Position numbers and translations under genes: made by a program
Shown: positions 26,679 to 35,663 of the stretch, one piece after another
Layout of the letters: each line of letters starts with the position of its first letter
Position numbering within the stretch: the first letter of the stretch is position 1
Notes under the pieces: generated by a model
What the model was told of the DNA's origin: nothing
Database searches by the model: none
What the model saw: only the letters and a program-made list of their open reading frames with translations
NCBI GenBank assembly: GCA_046297455.1
Contig: JBKBIT010000002.1
Coordinates: forward strand, 127,575-191,574
Length of the DNA stretch: 64,000 nt
Reading direction: 5' to 3'
Source: ZYF759 sp046297455
GTDB taxonomy: Bacteria; Pseudomonadota; Alphaproteobacteria; Rhizobiales; Rhizobiaceae

Positions 26679-27620
26679 ATGGGCGGCCAGGCAACGCGAT
26701 CCCGCCCGCATGATGCGGGAAAGACCCCATCCCCCCAACCGGAAGGTCAGCGCGAACTGCGCTTCGCCGCTCAGGACGGATTTGCGCTCACCGGCACGCT
26801 GTTCGAGGGCAGTGGCAGTGGCCCGTCGGTACTGGTCTCGTCGGCAACAGCCGTGCCCCAGGGTCTGTATTTCGGCTTTGCCCGCGCACTTGTCGCATCA
26901 GGTGCCAGGGCGGTCTTGACCTACGACTATCGTGGCACGGGCGCCTCGCGGTCGCGGGCAAGCCAGCGCGCCATCCGCATGAAGGACTGGGCGTTGCAGG
27001 ACATGCCCGCCGCGATCGCCGCCCTCGACGCGGCCGCTCCCGGTCATGCCATGGTCGGTGTCGGCCAGTCCTTCGGCGGCCAGGCGCTCGGCCTGTGCGG
27101 TCTGTCACAGCGCTTCGAGCGCTATGCGACCGTGGCCTCCATGTCTGGCTCGCGAAAGCTGATCGACGATCCGTGGGTCTGGCCCCGGATGAATCTCCTT
27201 GGCGTTCCGACCTCGATCGTGCTCGGCCATATTCCAAGCTGGATGGGGATCGGCGAACCGCTGCCCGGCAGCGTCTTTCGCGACTGGGCGCGCTGGTGCC
27301 GGCAGGCAAACTATTTCTTCGACGATCCGGCTCTGCCGGAAACGGCGCGTTTCGCCGAGGTACGGCTGCCGCTCCTGTCGATAGGCATGCTTGACGATCC
27401 CTGGGGCACGCCGCGCGCCGTCGCCCATCTGCTCAACCGCTACGAAAACGCCTTGATCGCCGAGCGCTGGATCGGGCCGGACCATGTCGGCGGCGTGCCG
27501 ATCGGTCATCTCGGCTTCTTTCGTTCGCGTTTCGCCGACACGCTGTGGCCGCAACTGGCCGGCTGGCTGCTGCAGGGCGAGGCGCCCGCTATAGGATTTT
27601 CCCGCGCGGAACTTGCCTAG
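26679..27620 (+). CDS. Alpha/beta hydrolase
   Basis: This protein of 313 residues has a nucleophile elbow GVGQSFGGQ with Ser near residue 131. The strand before the oxyanion loop reads LTYDYRGTG, and a likely catalytic His lies in GHLGFFR near the end. It resembles the uncharacterised YheT-like or serine aminopeptidase S33-type hydrolases often annotated as putative alpha/beta hydrolases. ATG 26679 is selected because a GGGAGAAG site lies upstream and because the MerR-type promoter would place the transcript start after the apparent upstream TTG. The substrate is unknown; acyl-CoA or ester hydrolysis fits the operator type but is inference. Confidence 0.72.
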   Translation: MGGQATRSRPHDAGKTPSPQPEGQRELRFAAQDGFALTGTLFEGSGSGPSVLVSSATAVPQGLYFGFARALVASGARAVLTYDYRGTGASRSRASQRAIRMKDWALQDMPAAIAALDAAAPGHAMVGVGQSFGGQALGLCGLSQRFERYATVASMSGSRKLIDDPWVWPRMNLLGVPTSIVLGHIPSWMGIGEPLPGSVFRDWARWCRQANYFFDDPALPETARFAEVRLPLLSIGMLDDPWGTPRAVAHLLNRYENALIAERWIGPDHVGGVPIGHLGFFRSRFADTLWPQLAGWLLQGEAPAIGFSRAELA

Positions 27621-27660
27621 GCCCTGTTGCAGCCCGTCCAGGCGCGACTATCGACAGGCC

Positions 27661-29052
27661 CTAGCCCACCCGCTCGCCGTCTTTCAGCCGGTAGGTCGGC
27701 TCATACATCGTCACCAGCTCTTCTGCCGCCGAGGGATGCAGCGCCATGGTGCGGTCGAAATCGTCCTTGGTGAGCCCGGCCTTGATCGGGATGGCGAGCA
27801 ACTGGGCCATCTCGCCCGCGTCAGGGCCAAGAACGTGAGCACCCAGCACGCGGCGGCTGTCGCCGTCCACCACCAGCTTCATCAGCATGCGCTCCTGGCG
27901 ACCCGACAGCGTGTGGCGCATCGGACGGAACTGGGCCCGGTAGATCTCGACATGGGGAAAGGCGTGCGCGGCATCTTCTTCGCTCAGCCCGACCGTGCCG
28001 ATCTCCGGCTGCGAGAAGACGGCGGTGGCAATCGTGTCGTGATCGGGCGAGGTCGGCCTGTCGCGGTAGAGCGTATCGATCAGGCACATCGCCTCGTGAA
28101 TGGCCACTGGCGTCAGTTGCACCCGGTTGGTCACGTCGCCGATCGCATAGATGCTCTCGACATTGGTGCGCGAATGCTCATCGACCAGTATCTCGCCCAC
28201 CTTGCCGGTCTCCACGCCCGCCGCCTCGAGCCCGAGACCTTCCGTGTTGGGTGCGCGCCCGATCGCCAGCATCACCTCATCGACGCTCAGCACCGACCCG
28301 TCCGACAGATGGGCGTCCAGCCCGCCATCGGCGCGCTTGTCGATCTTGGAGAAGATCGTATGGCACAGGATCCGGATGCCCTTCGCCTCCATCGCCTCGT
28401 GCAGCGAGCGGCGAATGTCGTTGTCGAAGCGGCCGAGTATCTCCTTGCCTCGATAGACAAGCGTGGTCTCCACGCCGAGCCCGTGAAAGATGTTGGCAAA
28501 CTCCACCGCGATATAGCCGCCGCCGGCAATGGCGATGCTCTTCGGCAGGCGTTCCAGGTCAAAAGCCTCGTTGGAGGTGATGCAATGCTCATGGCCGGGC
28601 AGCGCGGCATGCGGGTTCGGCTGCCCGCCGGTGGCAACGAGGATGCGCTCGGCGGTGACGACACGATCCTCGGCCACGATGCGCACCGCATTCGGCCCTT
28701 CTAGCACGGCGCGGCTCTGCACGATCTCGGCGCCCGCCTTCTCCAGCCCGGCGCGATAGAGCCCTTCCAGCCGGGCGATCTCACGATCCTTGTTGGCGCG
28801 CAGCGTCGGCCAGTCGAAACTGGTCTCGCCAACGGTCCAGCCAAATCCCACCGAATCCTCGAAATGCTCGGGGAACTGCGAGGCATAGACGAACAGCTTC
28901 TTCGGCACGCAGCCGCGAATGACGCAGGTGCCGCCCATCCGGTATTCCTCGGCAATGGCGACCCGTTTGCCCAGCGAGGCTGCCAGCCGACCGGCGCGCA
29001 CGCCGCCCGAACCGCCACCGATGACGAAGAGATCGTAGTCGTATTCAGCCAT
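27661..29052 (-). CDS. gor: Glutathione reductase
   Basis: This 463-residue flavoprotein reduces glutathione disulfide with NADPH. The FAD-binding GGGSGG motif is at 12-17. The redox disulfide is C43/C48 in GGTCVIRGCVPKKLFVYAS, and the NADPH Rossmann motif is AGGGYIAVEFA. The catalytic His lies in the C-terminal TMALHPSAAEELVTMYEP. The length is standard. It follows a DUF2059 gene and rpiA on the same strand, an order seen in other Rhizobiales. Confidence 0.95.
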   Translation of the reverse strand: MAEYDYDLFVIGGGSGGVRAGRLAASLGKRVAIAEEYRMGGTCVIRGCVPKKLFVYASQFPEHFEDSVGFGWTVGETSFDWPTLRANKDREIARLEGLYRAGLEKAGAEIVQSRAVLEGPNAVRIVAEDRVVTAERILVATGGQPNPHAALPGHEHCITSNEAFDLERLPKSIAIAGGGYIAVEFANIFHGLGVETTLVYRGKEILGRFDNDIRRSLHEAMEAKGIRILCHTIFSKIDKRADGGLDAHLSDGSVLSVDEVMLAIGRAPNTEGLGLEAAGVETGKVGEILVDEHSRTNVESIYAIGDVTNRVQLTPVAIHEAMCLIDTLYRDRPTSPDHDTIATAVFSQPEIGTVGLSEEDAAHAFPHVEIYRAQFRPMRHTLSGRQERMLMKLVVDGDSRRVLGAHVLGPDAGEMAQLLAIPIKAGLTKDDFDRTMALHPSAAEELVTMYEPTYRLKDGERVG

Positions 29053-29113
29053 TGCCCGCCTTCAATCGGATCGTTGTGATCGGCGAAGGTCTAAGCGTCC
29101 TTGCCTTGAAAAG

Positions 29114-29140
29114 CAAAGGCCGGATCGGATCCGGCCTTTG
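29114..29140 (-). terminator. Strong hairpin between DUF2059 gene and gor
   Basis: A perfect 12-bp stem (29114-29125 with 29129-29140) has a tight CGG loop. On the minus strand it is followed by a short CTTTTC run. It begins 25 bases past the DUF2059 stop and probably ends that transcript, so gor likely has its own promoter in the remaining 60 bases or depends on readthrough. Confidence 0.7.
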
Positions 29141-29164
29141 GTGCAGTCTTCGAATTCGATCAGC

Positions 29165-29716
29165 CTATTGCTGGAGCGATTCCATATCGAGTTCGATATC
29201 GGCGTCCACCGCGCGGCCGGCTTCGCTCTGAAGCGCTTCCGCAACGCTTTGGATCAGGTCGCGTCCGATACCGTTCTGCCAGATCTCGGCTGCCCGGTAG
29301 ACTTCTCCGGTGACCTCCGGCCCGACTTGCAGGAGCTTGCGGCCGGCCTCCGATCGATAGAACTCCGCCATCTGTGTGAGTTCTTCTTCGGTGAAGTTGC
29401 GGGCGTAGGTGAGCGCTGCCTCGCGCTCCAGATCGGCACGCCGCGGCGCCAGCGCGATCGCCTTTTCGTCCACCGTCCTGTTGATCAGCGATACCAGGTC
29501 CGGGTTGTTCGAGATCAGCTCGCTCTTCAGCATCATGGCCGCATTGGGCAGAATCAGATCGAAGGGCCGGGTAACCTCGATCGCCGCGATGGCGGCGCGT
29601 GCGGCCCGGAGATGGCTGTCAGAGATTTCCTGCGCGGTGGCCGGATAGGCCACAGCCACGACGCCGAGGACGCTCGCGGCTGCCATCATCCGCCGAAGCC
29701 TGATGCTGAGGGTCAT
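29165..29716 (-). CDS. DUF2059 exported protein
   Basis: This 183-residue protein has a signal peptide ending at ATAQE (about residue 29). The DUF2059 core follows, with the typical helix FTEEELTQMAEFYRSEAGRKLL and a closing segment in which the protein is mostly helical. The family is widespread in proteobacteria and of unknown function, periplasmic by its leader. It is 18 bp downstream of rpiA and likely cotranscribed with it. Confidence 0.85.
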   Translation of the reverse strand: MTLSIRLRRMMAAASVLGVVAVAYPATAQEISDSHLRAARAAIAAIEVTRPFDLILPNAAMMLKSELISNNPDLVSLINRTVDEKAIALAPRRADLEREAALTYARNFTEEELTQMAEFYRSEAGRKLLQVGPEVTGEVYRAAEIWQNGIGRDLIQSVAEALQSEAGRAVDADIELDMESLQQ

Positions 29717-29734
29717 GTTCGTCGAACTCCTTCT

Positions 29735-30433
29735 CTAGCGGTTCGAATGTAATGTCTTGATTCCGGACGGCCCGGCGAGAATCGCAAGCTTCGCCAATCC
29801 GATGAAAAGCCCGTGCTCCACCACGCCCGGTATGGCGTGCAGCGCGTCAGATAGCGCTCTTGGATCGGGAATGCGGCCAAAAGATGCATCGACGATATAG
29901 TGTCCACCATCCGTCAGGAAGGTGTCGTCCTCGCCGCCGCGCAGCTTCAGCGGACCGCTGAGACCGAGACGGGCCGCAGCCTCCTCGATCGCCAGCATGG
30001 TGGCACGCAGGCCGAACGCATTGACCTCGATCGGCAGCGGAAAACGGCCAAGCGTCTCGACATCCTTGCTCTCGTCGGCAATCACGATCATGCGCGAAGA
30101 GGCTGCCGCGACGATCTTCTCGCGCAGAAGCGCGCCACCACCACCCTTGATCAGGGCAAGCTCCGGACCGATCTCGTCGGCCCCGTCGATGGTCAGGTCG
30201 AGGCTTGGCTGCTCGTCGAGCGTGGCCAGCGGCACGTTGAGTTCGCGGCAAAGCGCAGCCGTGCGTTCCGATGTCGGCACCCCGACAATGTTCAACCCCG
30301 ATTCGACGCGCTCGGCCAGAAGCCGCACGAAGGCTTCGGCCGTCGACCCGGTGCCGATACCCAGCTTCATGCCGTCTTCGACATGGCCGAGAGCGGCCCT
30401 TGCGGCCTCCGTCTTCAGTGCTGCTGCGTCCAT
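29735..30433 (-). CDS. rpiA: Ribose-5-phosphate isomerase A
   Basis: This 232-residue enzyme interconverts ribose 5-phosphate and ribulose 5-phosphate in the pentose phosphate pathway. Visible family motifs are LGIGTGSTAEAFV, DGADEIGPELALIKGGGGALLREKIVA (with the catalytic Asp and Glu/Lys region) and VEVNAFGL-type PIEVNAFGLRAT. The start is ATG 30433 (MDAAALKTEAA), the usual rhizobial start. Upstream codons to 30517 lack similarity. It probably forms an operon with the DUF2059 gene. Confidence 0.95.
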   Translation of the reverse strand: MDAAALKTEAARAALGHVEDGMKLGIGTGSTAEAFVRLLAERVESGLNIVGVPTSERTAALCRELNVPLATLDEQPSLDLTIDGADEIGPELALIKGGGGALLREKIVAAASSRMIVIADESKDVETLGRFPLPIEVNAFGLRATMLAIEEAAARLGLSGPLKLRGGEDDTFLTDGGHYIVDASFGRIPDPRALSDALHAIPGVVEHGLFIGLAKLAILAGPSGIKTLHSNR

Positions 30434-30570
30434 CCCCATCCGTGCCCATTCATGCGGTGGCGAGGCTCTAGCATTTTTGGCCGCAATCGCAAATGACCCC
30501 TTTGGCGGCCTTGCCATTGGCCAGCCACAAACGGCGCGCTACCATCATGCTTCGATTCGGAGTTGTCCCG

Positions 30571-31596
30571 ATGCGGCCTATCCTCCTGAGCAGCGTCTGC
30601 TCCCTCCTTGCCGCCGGCCCCGCACTGGCGTCCGGTGCGGAGTTCCGTGACGATCGTTCCTCGCCCCAGGCGCTTGTCCAATCCCTCTATAACGCGATCG
30701 AACGCGGGGAATATGAGCGGGCCTTGTCCTATTTCGCCGAGCGTCCCGTCGAGACGGCGGAGGAGTTCGCCGCCACTTTCGAGGACATGGACAGGATCAG
30801 CGTGGTCACCGGCCTGTCGAGGCAGGAGGGCGAAGGCGCCGAGCGCGTGCACGAAGTGCCGCTCGCCGTCGAAATTCAGGGGGAAAACTGGGAAAGCAGG
30901 GTTCTGGCCGGCTGCTACACCGTGCGCGCTCAGTTCAGCGCCGACGGATCTTTCCAGCCTTACCTCATCGCCGGCGGCGCGCTGGAAGCCACGGACGCTC
31001 CGCTGGAGGAGGCCCTGCCGACGCGATGCGGCGACGGACCCGCATTGCCCCCGACCGACGTCATGCTCCAGCGAGCATCCTCTCTGTTCGAAAAGAGTTT
31101 TGGCGATATCTGCCTGCGCCATGACCTGATCGAGGTCGACGAGCCGGAACACTTCACGATCGCGTTTCGTCGACCGTTCGACGAAATCGACGCGCCACCC
31201 CACGAGGCACGGCTATTCCGATTCTTCTGCACGCGTGGTGCCTATAACGAGCTGCACGTCTATCTGCTGGCCGACGATACCGGAGAGCTCCTGCCCGTCA
31301 GCTTCGTCGTGCCCGAGCTCGATATCCGCTACGAGGACGACCGGACCATGGAGGAGATCCGTTCGATCGACGTGATCGGCTATACGAGCCGGTCGGAACT
31401 GGTCAATTCGCACTACGATCCCGATACGCTGACCATGACGGCGCATTCGCGCTGGCGCGGTCTGGGCGACGCATCGTCGACCGGCAAATGGATCTTCCGG
31501 TCGGGCACCTTCACCCTGGTGCGCTATGAGGTCGACCCGACCTATGACGGCGAGGTCAATCCCGTCACCGTGCTCGACATGCTCGACGGGCCTTGA
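30571..31596 (+). CDS. Exported DUF1176-like protein
   Basis: This 341-residue protein starts with a signal peptide (MRPILLSSVC to PALASG, about residue 20). The N-terminal half (ALVQSLYNAIERGEYERALSYFAE) resembles small NTF2-like or repeat domains. The C-terminal half resembles DUF1176: RLFRFFCTRGAYNELHVYLLADD, then LVNSHYDPDTLTMTAHSRWRGLGD and GTFTLVRYEVDPTYDGE. DUF1176 proteins are periplasmic and uncharacterised. ATG 30571 is favoured by a GGAG site eight bases upstream. The gene is divergent from rpiA and lies eight bases before a serine hydrolase gene. Confidence 0.7.
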   Translation: MRPILLSSVCSLLAAGPALASGAEFRDDRSSPQALVQSLYNAIERGEYERALSYFAERPVETAEEFAATFEDMDRISVVTGLSRQEGEGAERVHEVPLAVEIQGENWESRVLAGCYTVRAQFSADGSFQPYLIAGGALEATDAPLEEALPTRCGDGPALPPTDVMLQRASSLFEKSFGDICLRHDLIEVDEPEHFTIAFRRPFDEIDAPPHEARLFRFFCTRGAYNELHVYLLADDTGELLPVSFVVPELDIRYEDDRTMEEIRSIDVIGYTSRSELVNSHYDPDTLTMTAHSRWRGLGDASSTGKWIFRSGTFTLVRYEVDPTYDGEVNPVTVLDMLDGP

Positions 31597-31603
31597 GCTA
31601 CCG

Positions 31604-32749
31604 ATGAACGAGATCCCTGACCTGCTTTCCGACGCGGTTGCGCGTCGTGCTGTGCCCTTCGTAGTCGCCACGGCCCTGGACGAAAAGGGTGTCCGCTTCG
31701 AAGCGGCCGCCGGCGAGGCGCGACCCGGCATGGCGGCGGGGCCCGACACGATCTTTCGCATCTTTTCCCAGACGAAGGCGATCGGCGCACTGGCGGCAAT
31801 GATCCTCATCGAGCGGGGGCTGCTCGGTTTCGACACGCCCGTGCGCGATATCCTGCCCTCTTTCGCCGAACTGCCGGTGCTTGAGGGCTTTGCCGGCGAG
31901 GAACCGCGCCTGCGCCGTCAACAGAGTGTCGCCACCATCGCCCATCTCGCCACCCACACATCCGGCCTGGCCTATGAATACTGGAATGCCGACATCACGC
32001 GCTGGATGGAACTGACCGGCCACCCGACCGTCTTTTCGGGCAAGCTCGCCGCACTCGATTATCCGCTCGTTGCCGACCCCGGTACGCAATGGCACTACGG
32101 GCCGGGCATCGACTGGCTGGGACGGGTCGTGGAAACGGTCGACGGACGCCGCATCGACGCCTTCTGCCGGGACGAGATCTTCACGCCGCTCGGTATGGAG
32201 GACACCGTCTTCGAGATCGAAGGCGAGCGAGCGGAACGGCTGGCCGAGGTGCACGCGCGCCAGGAGGACGGGTTCCGGCCGGCCCGCGGCGGCCCTGCCC
32301 GCAATCCGGAATTCTACGGCATGGGCCATGCGCTCTATTCCACCCCGCGCGACTATGGCCGCTTCCTGCGCATGGTGCTGGGCGGCGGTGCACTCGACGG
32401 CAACCGCATTCTTTCTGCGCAAGCCGTGGCGGCCATGCTGGCGGCACGCACCGGCGGGCTTCTCGTGCCGCGCATGGCCTCCGTGGCGCCACGCGTGTCA
32501 CGCGATTTCGAACCCTTCCCCGGCCGGCGGGTAAGCCATTCCATGGCTTGGGCGCGGCTTGAGGACGACCTGCCCGGGCGCCGTCGTGCCGGCGCGCAAT
32601 TCTGGGCAGGCGCCCTCAACACCCATTGCTGGCTCGACCCGGCTGCCGGCATTGCAGGCCTCTTCATGACCCAGCTCGCGCCTTTTGCGGACCCCGCGCT
32701 CGTGCAAGCCCACGACGCGTTCGAAGCAGCAATCTACGCGGCCCGCTGA
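31604..32749 (+). CDS. Beta-lactamase-family serine hydrolase
   Basis: This 381-residue protein belongs to the class C beta-lactamase/esterase EstB group. The catalytic SxxK motif is S55-Q-T-K58 in FRIFSQTKAIGALAA. The family signature LATHTSGLAYEY follows at 115-126, a Tyr motif is at Y165 (HYGPGIDWLG), and the C-terminal HCWLDPAAGIAGLFMTQL replaces the KTG region. It has no signal peptide. Most such proteins act as esterases or peptidases, not as antibiotic resistance enzymes. The start at 31604 follows the DUF1176 stop by eight bases; the two are probably an operon. Confidence 0.82.
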   Translation: MNEIPDLLSDAVARRAVPFVVATALDEKGVRFEAAAGEARPGMAAGPDTIFRIFSQTKAIGALAAMILIERGLLGFDTPVRDILPSFAELPVLEGFAGEEPRLRRQQSVATIAHLATHTSGLAYEYWNADITRWMELTGHPTVFSGKLAALDYPLVADPGTQWHYGPGIDWLGRVVETVDGRRIDAFCRDEIFTPLGMEDTVFEIEGERAERLAEVHARQEDGFRPARGGPARNPEFYGMGHALYSTPRDYGRFLRMVLGGGALDGNRILSAQAVAAMLAARTGGLLVPRMASVAPRVSRDFEPFPGRRVSHSMAWARLEDDLPGRRRAGAQFWAGALNTHCWLDPAAGIAGLFMTQLAPFADPALVQAHDAFEAAIYAAR

Positions 32750-32768
32750 CCTGTCTTGCACAACGAAA

Positions 32769-32798
32769 AAGGGCCGGCGCGCATGCGTGCCGGCCCTT
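32769..32798. terminator. Bidirectional terminator between convergent genes
   Basis: A 10-bp perfect stem (AAGGGCCGGC with GCCGGCCCTT) can extend further through GCGCATGCGT. It lies in the 69-bp gap between the serine hydrolase stop (32749) and the transpeptidase stop (32819). A-rich bases on the left and T bases on the right give usable U tracts in both directions. Confidence 0.75.
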
Positions 32799-32818
32799 GT
32801 CGCGAAGGCGCAACCCCG

Positions 32819-35227
32819 TCAGCTGCTGGGCGTACGTGCCCGCTCCAGCCGTTCGATAGCCTGTGCCAGGCGCGGGTCGCGGCTGTAGACATCGTCATAA
32901 TAGGCGATCTTGCCGGACGCTTCGGGGAAGGCCGTGAAATAGGCCACATAGACCGGCACTTCGACCTGCAAGTCTTCGCGCGAGTGCGGGCGCTGCAGCC
33001 GCTGGGAGACGTCGCTGACGTCCCAGCCGAGCACTGCCGCCGCCATGGCACGCGGATCCTCGAGACGGATGCAGCCATTGCTGATGGCGCGGTTCACCCG
33101 GTCGAAGAGATGCCGGTCGGGCGTGTCGTGCATGTAGATCGCGTGGCGGTTGGGGAACATGATCTTCAATTCGCCCAGCGCGTTGCGCGGTCCCGGCCGC
33201 TGGCGCACGTCATAGGGGATATTGGCGCCGTAGCGCCCCCAGTCGATCGCCGACGACGGCACGCTGCGGCCGTTCCGGTCGGTTACCTCGAAGCCCGAGC
33301 GGTCCAGATAGCCCGGATCGTCGATCAGCCGCGACAGATAGGTGTTGACCAGGATCGAACGCGGCACGCCCCAGAACGGATGGAACTCGACATAGGACAC
33401 CCGGTCCTTGAAGAAGTAGGTCTGGCGCCCGGTATTGCCGTAGATGGCGCGCATGTTCAGCTTCTCGACGCCGTTCTCGAAATACTGGGCACGGAATGAC
33501 GGTGCGTTGAGGAACACGAAGCGATCGGTCAGATCGGACGGCAGCCAGCGCATCTGCTCCAGCGCCAAGATCACCTTCTCCTTGCGGCCGGCCACCGACT
33601 CGCCCGCCAGGCCGCGCACGGTCTGCGGCCCGATGACTCCGTCCACCGCCAGGTTGCGCGCCGCCTGGGCGCCGCGGATGACGGGCACCAGTTCCTGGTC
33701 GTAGACATCGGAACCGCGATGGCGCGCCAGCACCTCGCCGTGCTCTTCCAGGAAGGCGGCGTCTGCGTCCCGCTCGATCAGCTTCAGGATCTTGGCGAAT
33801 TCGGCATTGGTGTTGCCGGGCCTTATCAGGCCCTGGAGGTCGATGACGATGTCATTTTCCTCGGAAACGCGCAGCATCTCGAGCTCGGCGCGCAGCTTCT
33901 GGTAGAACTCGTTCTGCGGATGCCGGCTGTCGAGATGGGCGCGAACATCGTCCGCCTCGGCCAGCGTCGCCAGCTCGACCGCGAAATCGACCTCCTTGAG
34001 CTGGAAATCGTAATAGCCGGAGATCCGGTTGGGATCGATGCGCCCGCCATGCACGTCGCGCACATAACGCAACGTCCTGGCAGACAGCTCCATCTCGAAG
34101 CGGGCCAGTTCGGCCTCGCTCGCGCCGCGGCGCGGTGTGGAGACACGGTAGTGGTCAGGGTTGAGGCCATGGCTATCGGCAGCAGCCAGTACGTCCATCG
34201 CCTGCACCGCCGCCTCGCTCGGCACGCCATCGAGCACCCAGATGAAATCGGGATGCTCGGAGTAGTGCGCGACCAGCGCCTCGGCGACCGCCTTTTCGGT
34301 CATCAGGTCGAATTCCTGAAGAGCCTCGAGCGTCGCCTCGGTTAGCCGCATCGGCTCTGGCGCGATCTCCTCGATGATCTCGGCGACCTCTTCGACTTCC
34401 TCGGAAATCTCTTCGCGAACCGTCTCGACCTCGGCGGCAACACCATCGTCCACGGCAGTTTCGACTGCGCCCGCGGCCTCCTCGGCAGCCTCGGCCACAT
34501 CTTCCACGCCGTCCTCGATCATCTCGGCGACCGCCTCAGCGCTCTCCTCGACGATTTCGCTCACCTCGTCGGCAGCAGTGTCGGCTTGCTCGATCGCAGC
34601 TTCGACCTCGGCCTCGAATGCGATCTGCGCCGCCGTTCCGACGTCGCTCGGCATCACTTCTGGCGCGGTCTCGGCGACCTGCTCGGCCGCGTCATCGCCT
34701 TCTGCGACGGCTGTCTCGACCTGGAGCGGGGCAGCGTCTCTGACGTCAGGCACGGCAGCGGCCTGCGGAGCGGAAACTTCTTCATCCTCGGCGACAACAA
34801 CCGCCTCGGCCTGTTCCATGCCCTCATCGGCGGCCAGATCCTCGCTCGCTTCTGCAGCAAGACGCTCAACCGATGCGACGATCTGGGGATCGATGCCCTC
34901 GGCACTGGCCACCATAAGCCCCGACGCATAGGGCGCACGGGCTTCCTCGATCTTGATCTCGATAGCGGCAAAGTCGACGCGCACCAGCGGGTCGGCGCGG
35001 TAATCATAATAGCTGGGACCGGCCACGCGCGGCAGCGACGCGGGCTGGGTGCGCTGCGGCTCAGGTGCCTGCTGCTGGGTCGGCTCGGCGGGGCGATGCA
35101 GCTGTTCCGGCGTTCCAAAGAGCAGTTCCAGCAAGCCCTGCGCCGAGGCTGGCGGCACCCCGATCGTCATTGTCGCGGCGAGCGCGGTCGTTGCAAGTGC
35201 CAGACGTCTGTTTCGCGAGGACTTCAT
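32819..35227 (-). CDS. YcbB-type L,D-transpeptidase with a long acidic repeat region
   Basis: This 802-residue exported enzyme forms 3-3 cross-links or protein links in peptidoglycan. A signal peptide ends near PASAQ (about residue 30). A region of some 180 residues (about 120-300) is extremely rich in Ala, Glu, Val and Asp. A YcbB-like scaffold follows, then a peptidoglycan-binding segment (GVIGPQTVRGLAGESV). The YkuD domain has H700 (YMHDTPDRHLF) and catalytic C719 in SNGCIRLEDP. ATG 35227 is chosen on its GGTGGG site; an upstream ATG at 35245 lacks one. The acidic region is longer than usual. Confidence 0.88.
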   Translation of the reverse strand: MKSSRNRRLALATTALAATMTIGVPPASAQGLLELLFGTPEQLHRPAEPTQQQAPEPQRTQPASLPRVAGPSYYDYRADPLVRVDFAAIEIKIEEARAPYASGLMVASAEGIDPQIVASVERLAAEASEDLAADEGMEQAEAVVVAEDEEVSAPQAAAVPDVRDAAPLQVETAVAEGDDAAEQVAETAPEVMPSDVGTAAQIAFEAEVEAAIEQADTAADEVSEIVEESAEAVAEMIEDGVEDVAEAAEEAAGAVETAVDDGVAAEVETVREEISEEVEEVAEIIEEIAPEPMRLTEATLEALQEFDLMTEKAVAEALVAHYSEHPDFIWVLDGVPSEAAVQAMDVLAAADSHGLNPDHYRVSTPRRGASEAELARFEMELSARTLRYVRDVHGGRIDPNRISGYYDFQLKEVDFAVELATLAEADDVRAHLDSRHPQNEFYQKLRAELEMLRVSEENDIVIDLQGLIRPGNTNAEFAKILKLIERDADAAFLEEHGEVLARHRGSDVYDQELVPVIRGAQAARNLAVDGVIGPQTVRGLAGESVAGRKEKVILALEQMRWLPSDLTDRFVFLNAPSFRAQYFENGVEKLNMRAIYGNTGRQTYFFKDRVSYVEFHPFWGVPRSILVNTYLSRLIDDPGYLDRSGFEVTDRNGRSVPSSAIDWGRYGANIPYDVRQRPGPRNALGELKIMFPNRHAIYMHDTPDRHLFDRVNRAISNGCIRLEDPRAMAAAVLGWDVSDVSQRLQRPHSREDLQVEVPVYVAYFTAFPEASGKIAYYDDVYSRDPRLAQAIERLERARTPSS

Positions 35228-35663
35228 GATCCCACCAATTTTCATTTCGTTAGCCCGAATGTGAACCCAACCCTGCAACCATCGCGCCGGTTCCGAGAAC
35301 TCGGAGACCGCCCGGACCGCCAACGGACTGGGATACCGCCCTGCAATTTTTTTGTTGTTGGTTGCGACTATAGAGATTCCGGGTGATCGAGGGTAGCCAC
35401 GATGCCCCGCTCACCGTGCTTTTGCCTCGGCACGTTTGCATTTATGACACGGTTATGGCGGCCGGAATCTCAAGTAGCGCCTGTATTGGCTCCATCTTCA
35501 CGCGCATGTGAACCGGCACTTCGCCCAACGCAGCCCCGATGCACGAATCGACGCGCTGCGCACGCCCTTTCCGATTCTCTTCCCAAGTAGCGGGCGTTCT
35601 TATCGGCTTGTTAACGCTAATGATCGATGAATAGCCAAGTCGTCTCAAGTAACGAGTAAGCCG
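35228..35663. other. Divergent intergenic region
   Basis: These 436 bases separate the divergent transpeptidase and deacetylase genes and presumably hold both promoters. An AT-rich pocket with a seven-T run lies near 35347-35360. I see no convincing open frame, repeat or operator. Confidence 0.4.

Noticed and set aside
31604..32749. Antibiotic resistance gene (class C beta-lactamase)
   Set aside because: It lacks a signal peptide and a KTG motif, and matches esterase/peptidase-type serine hydrolases.
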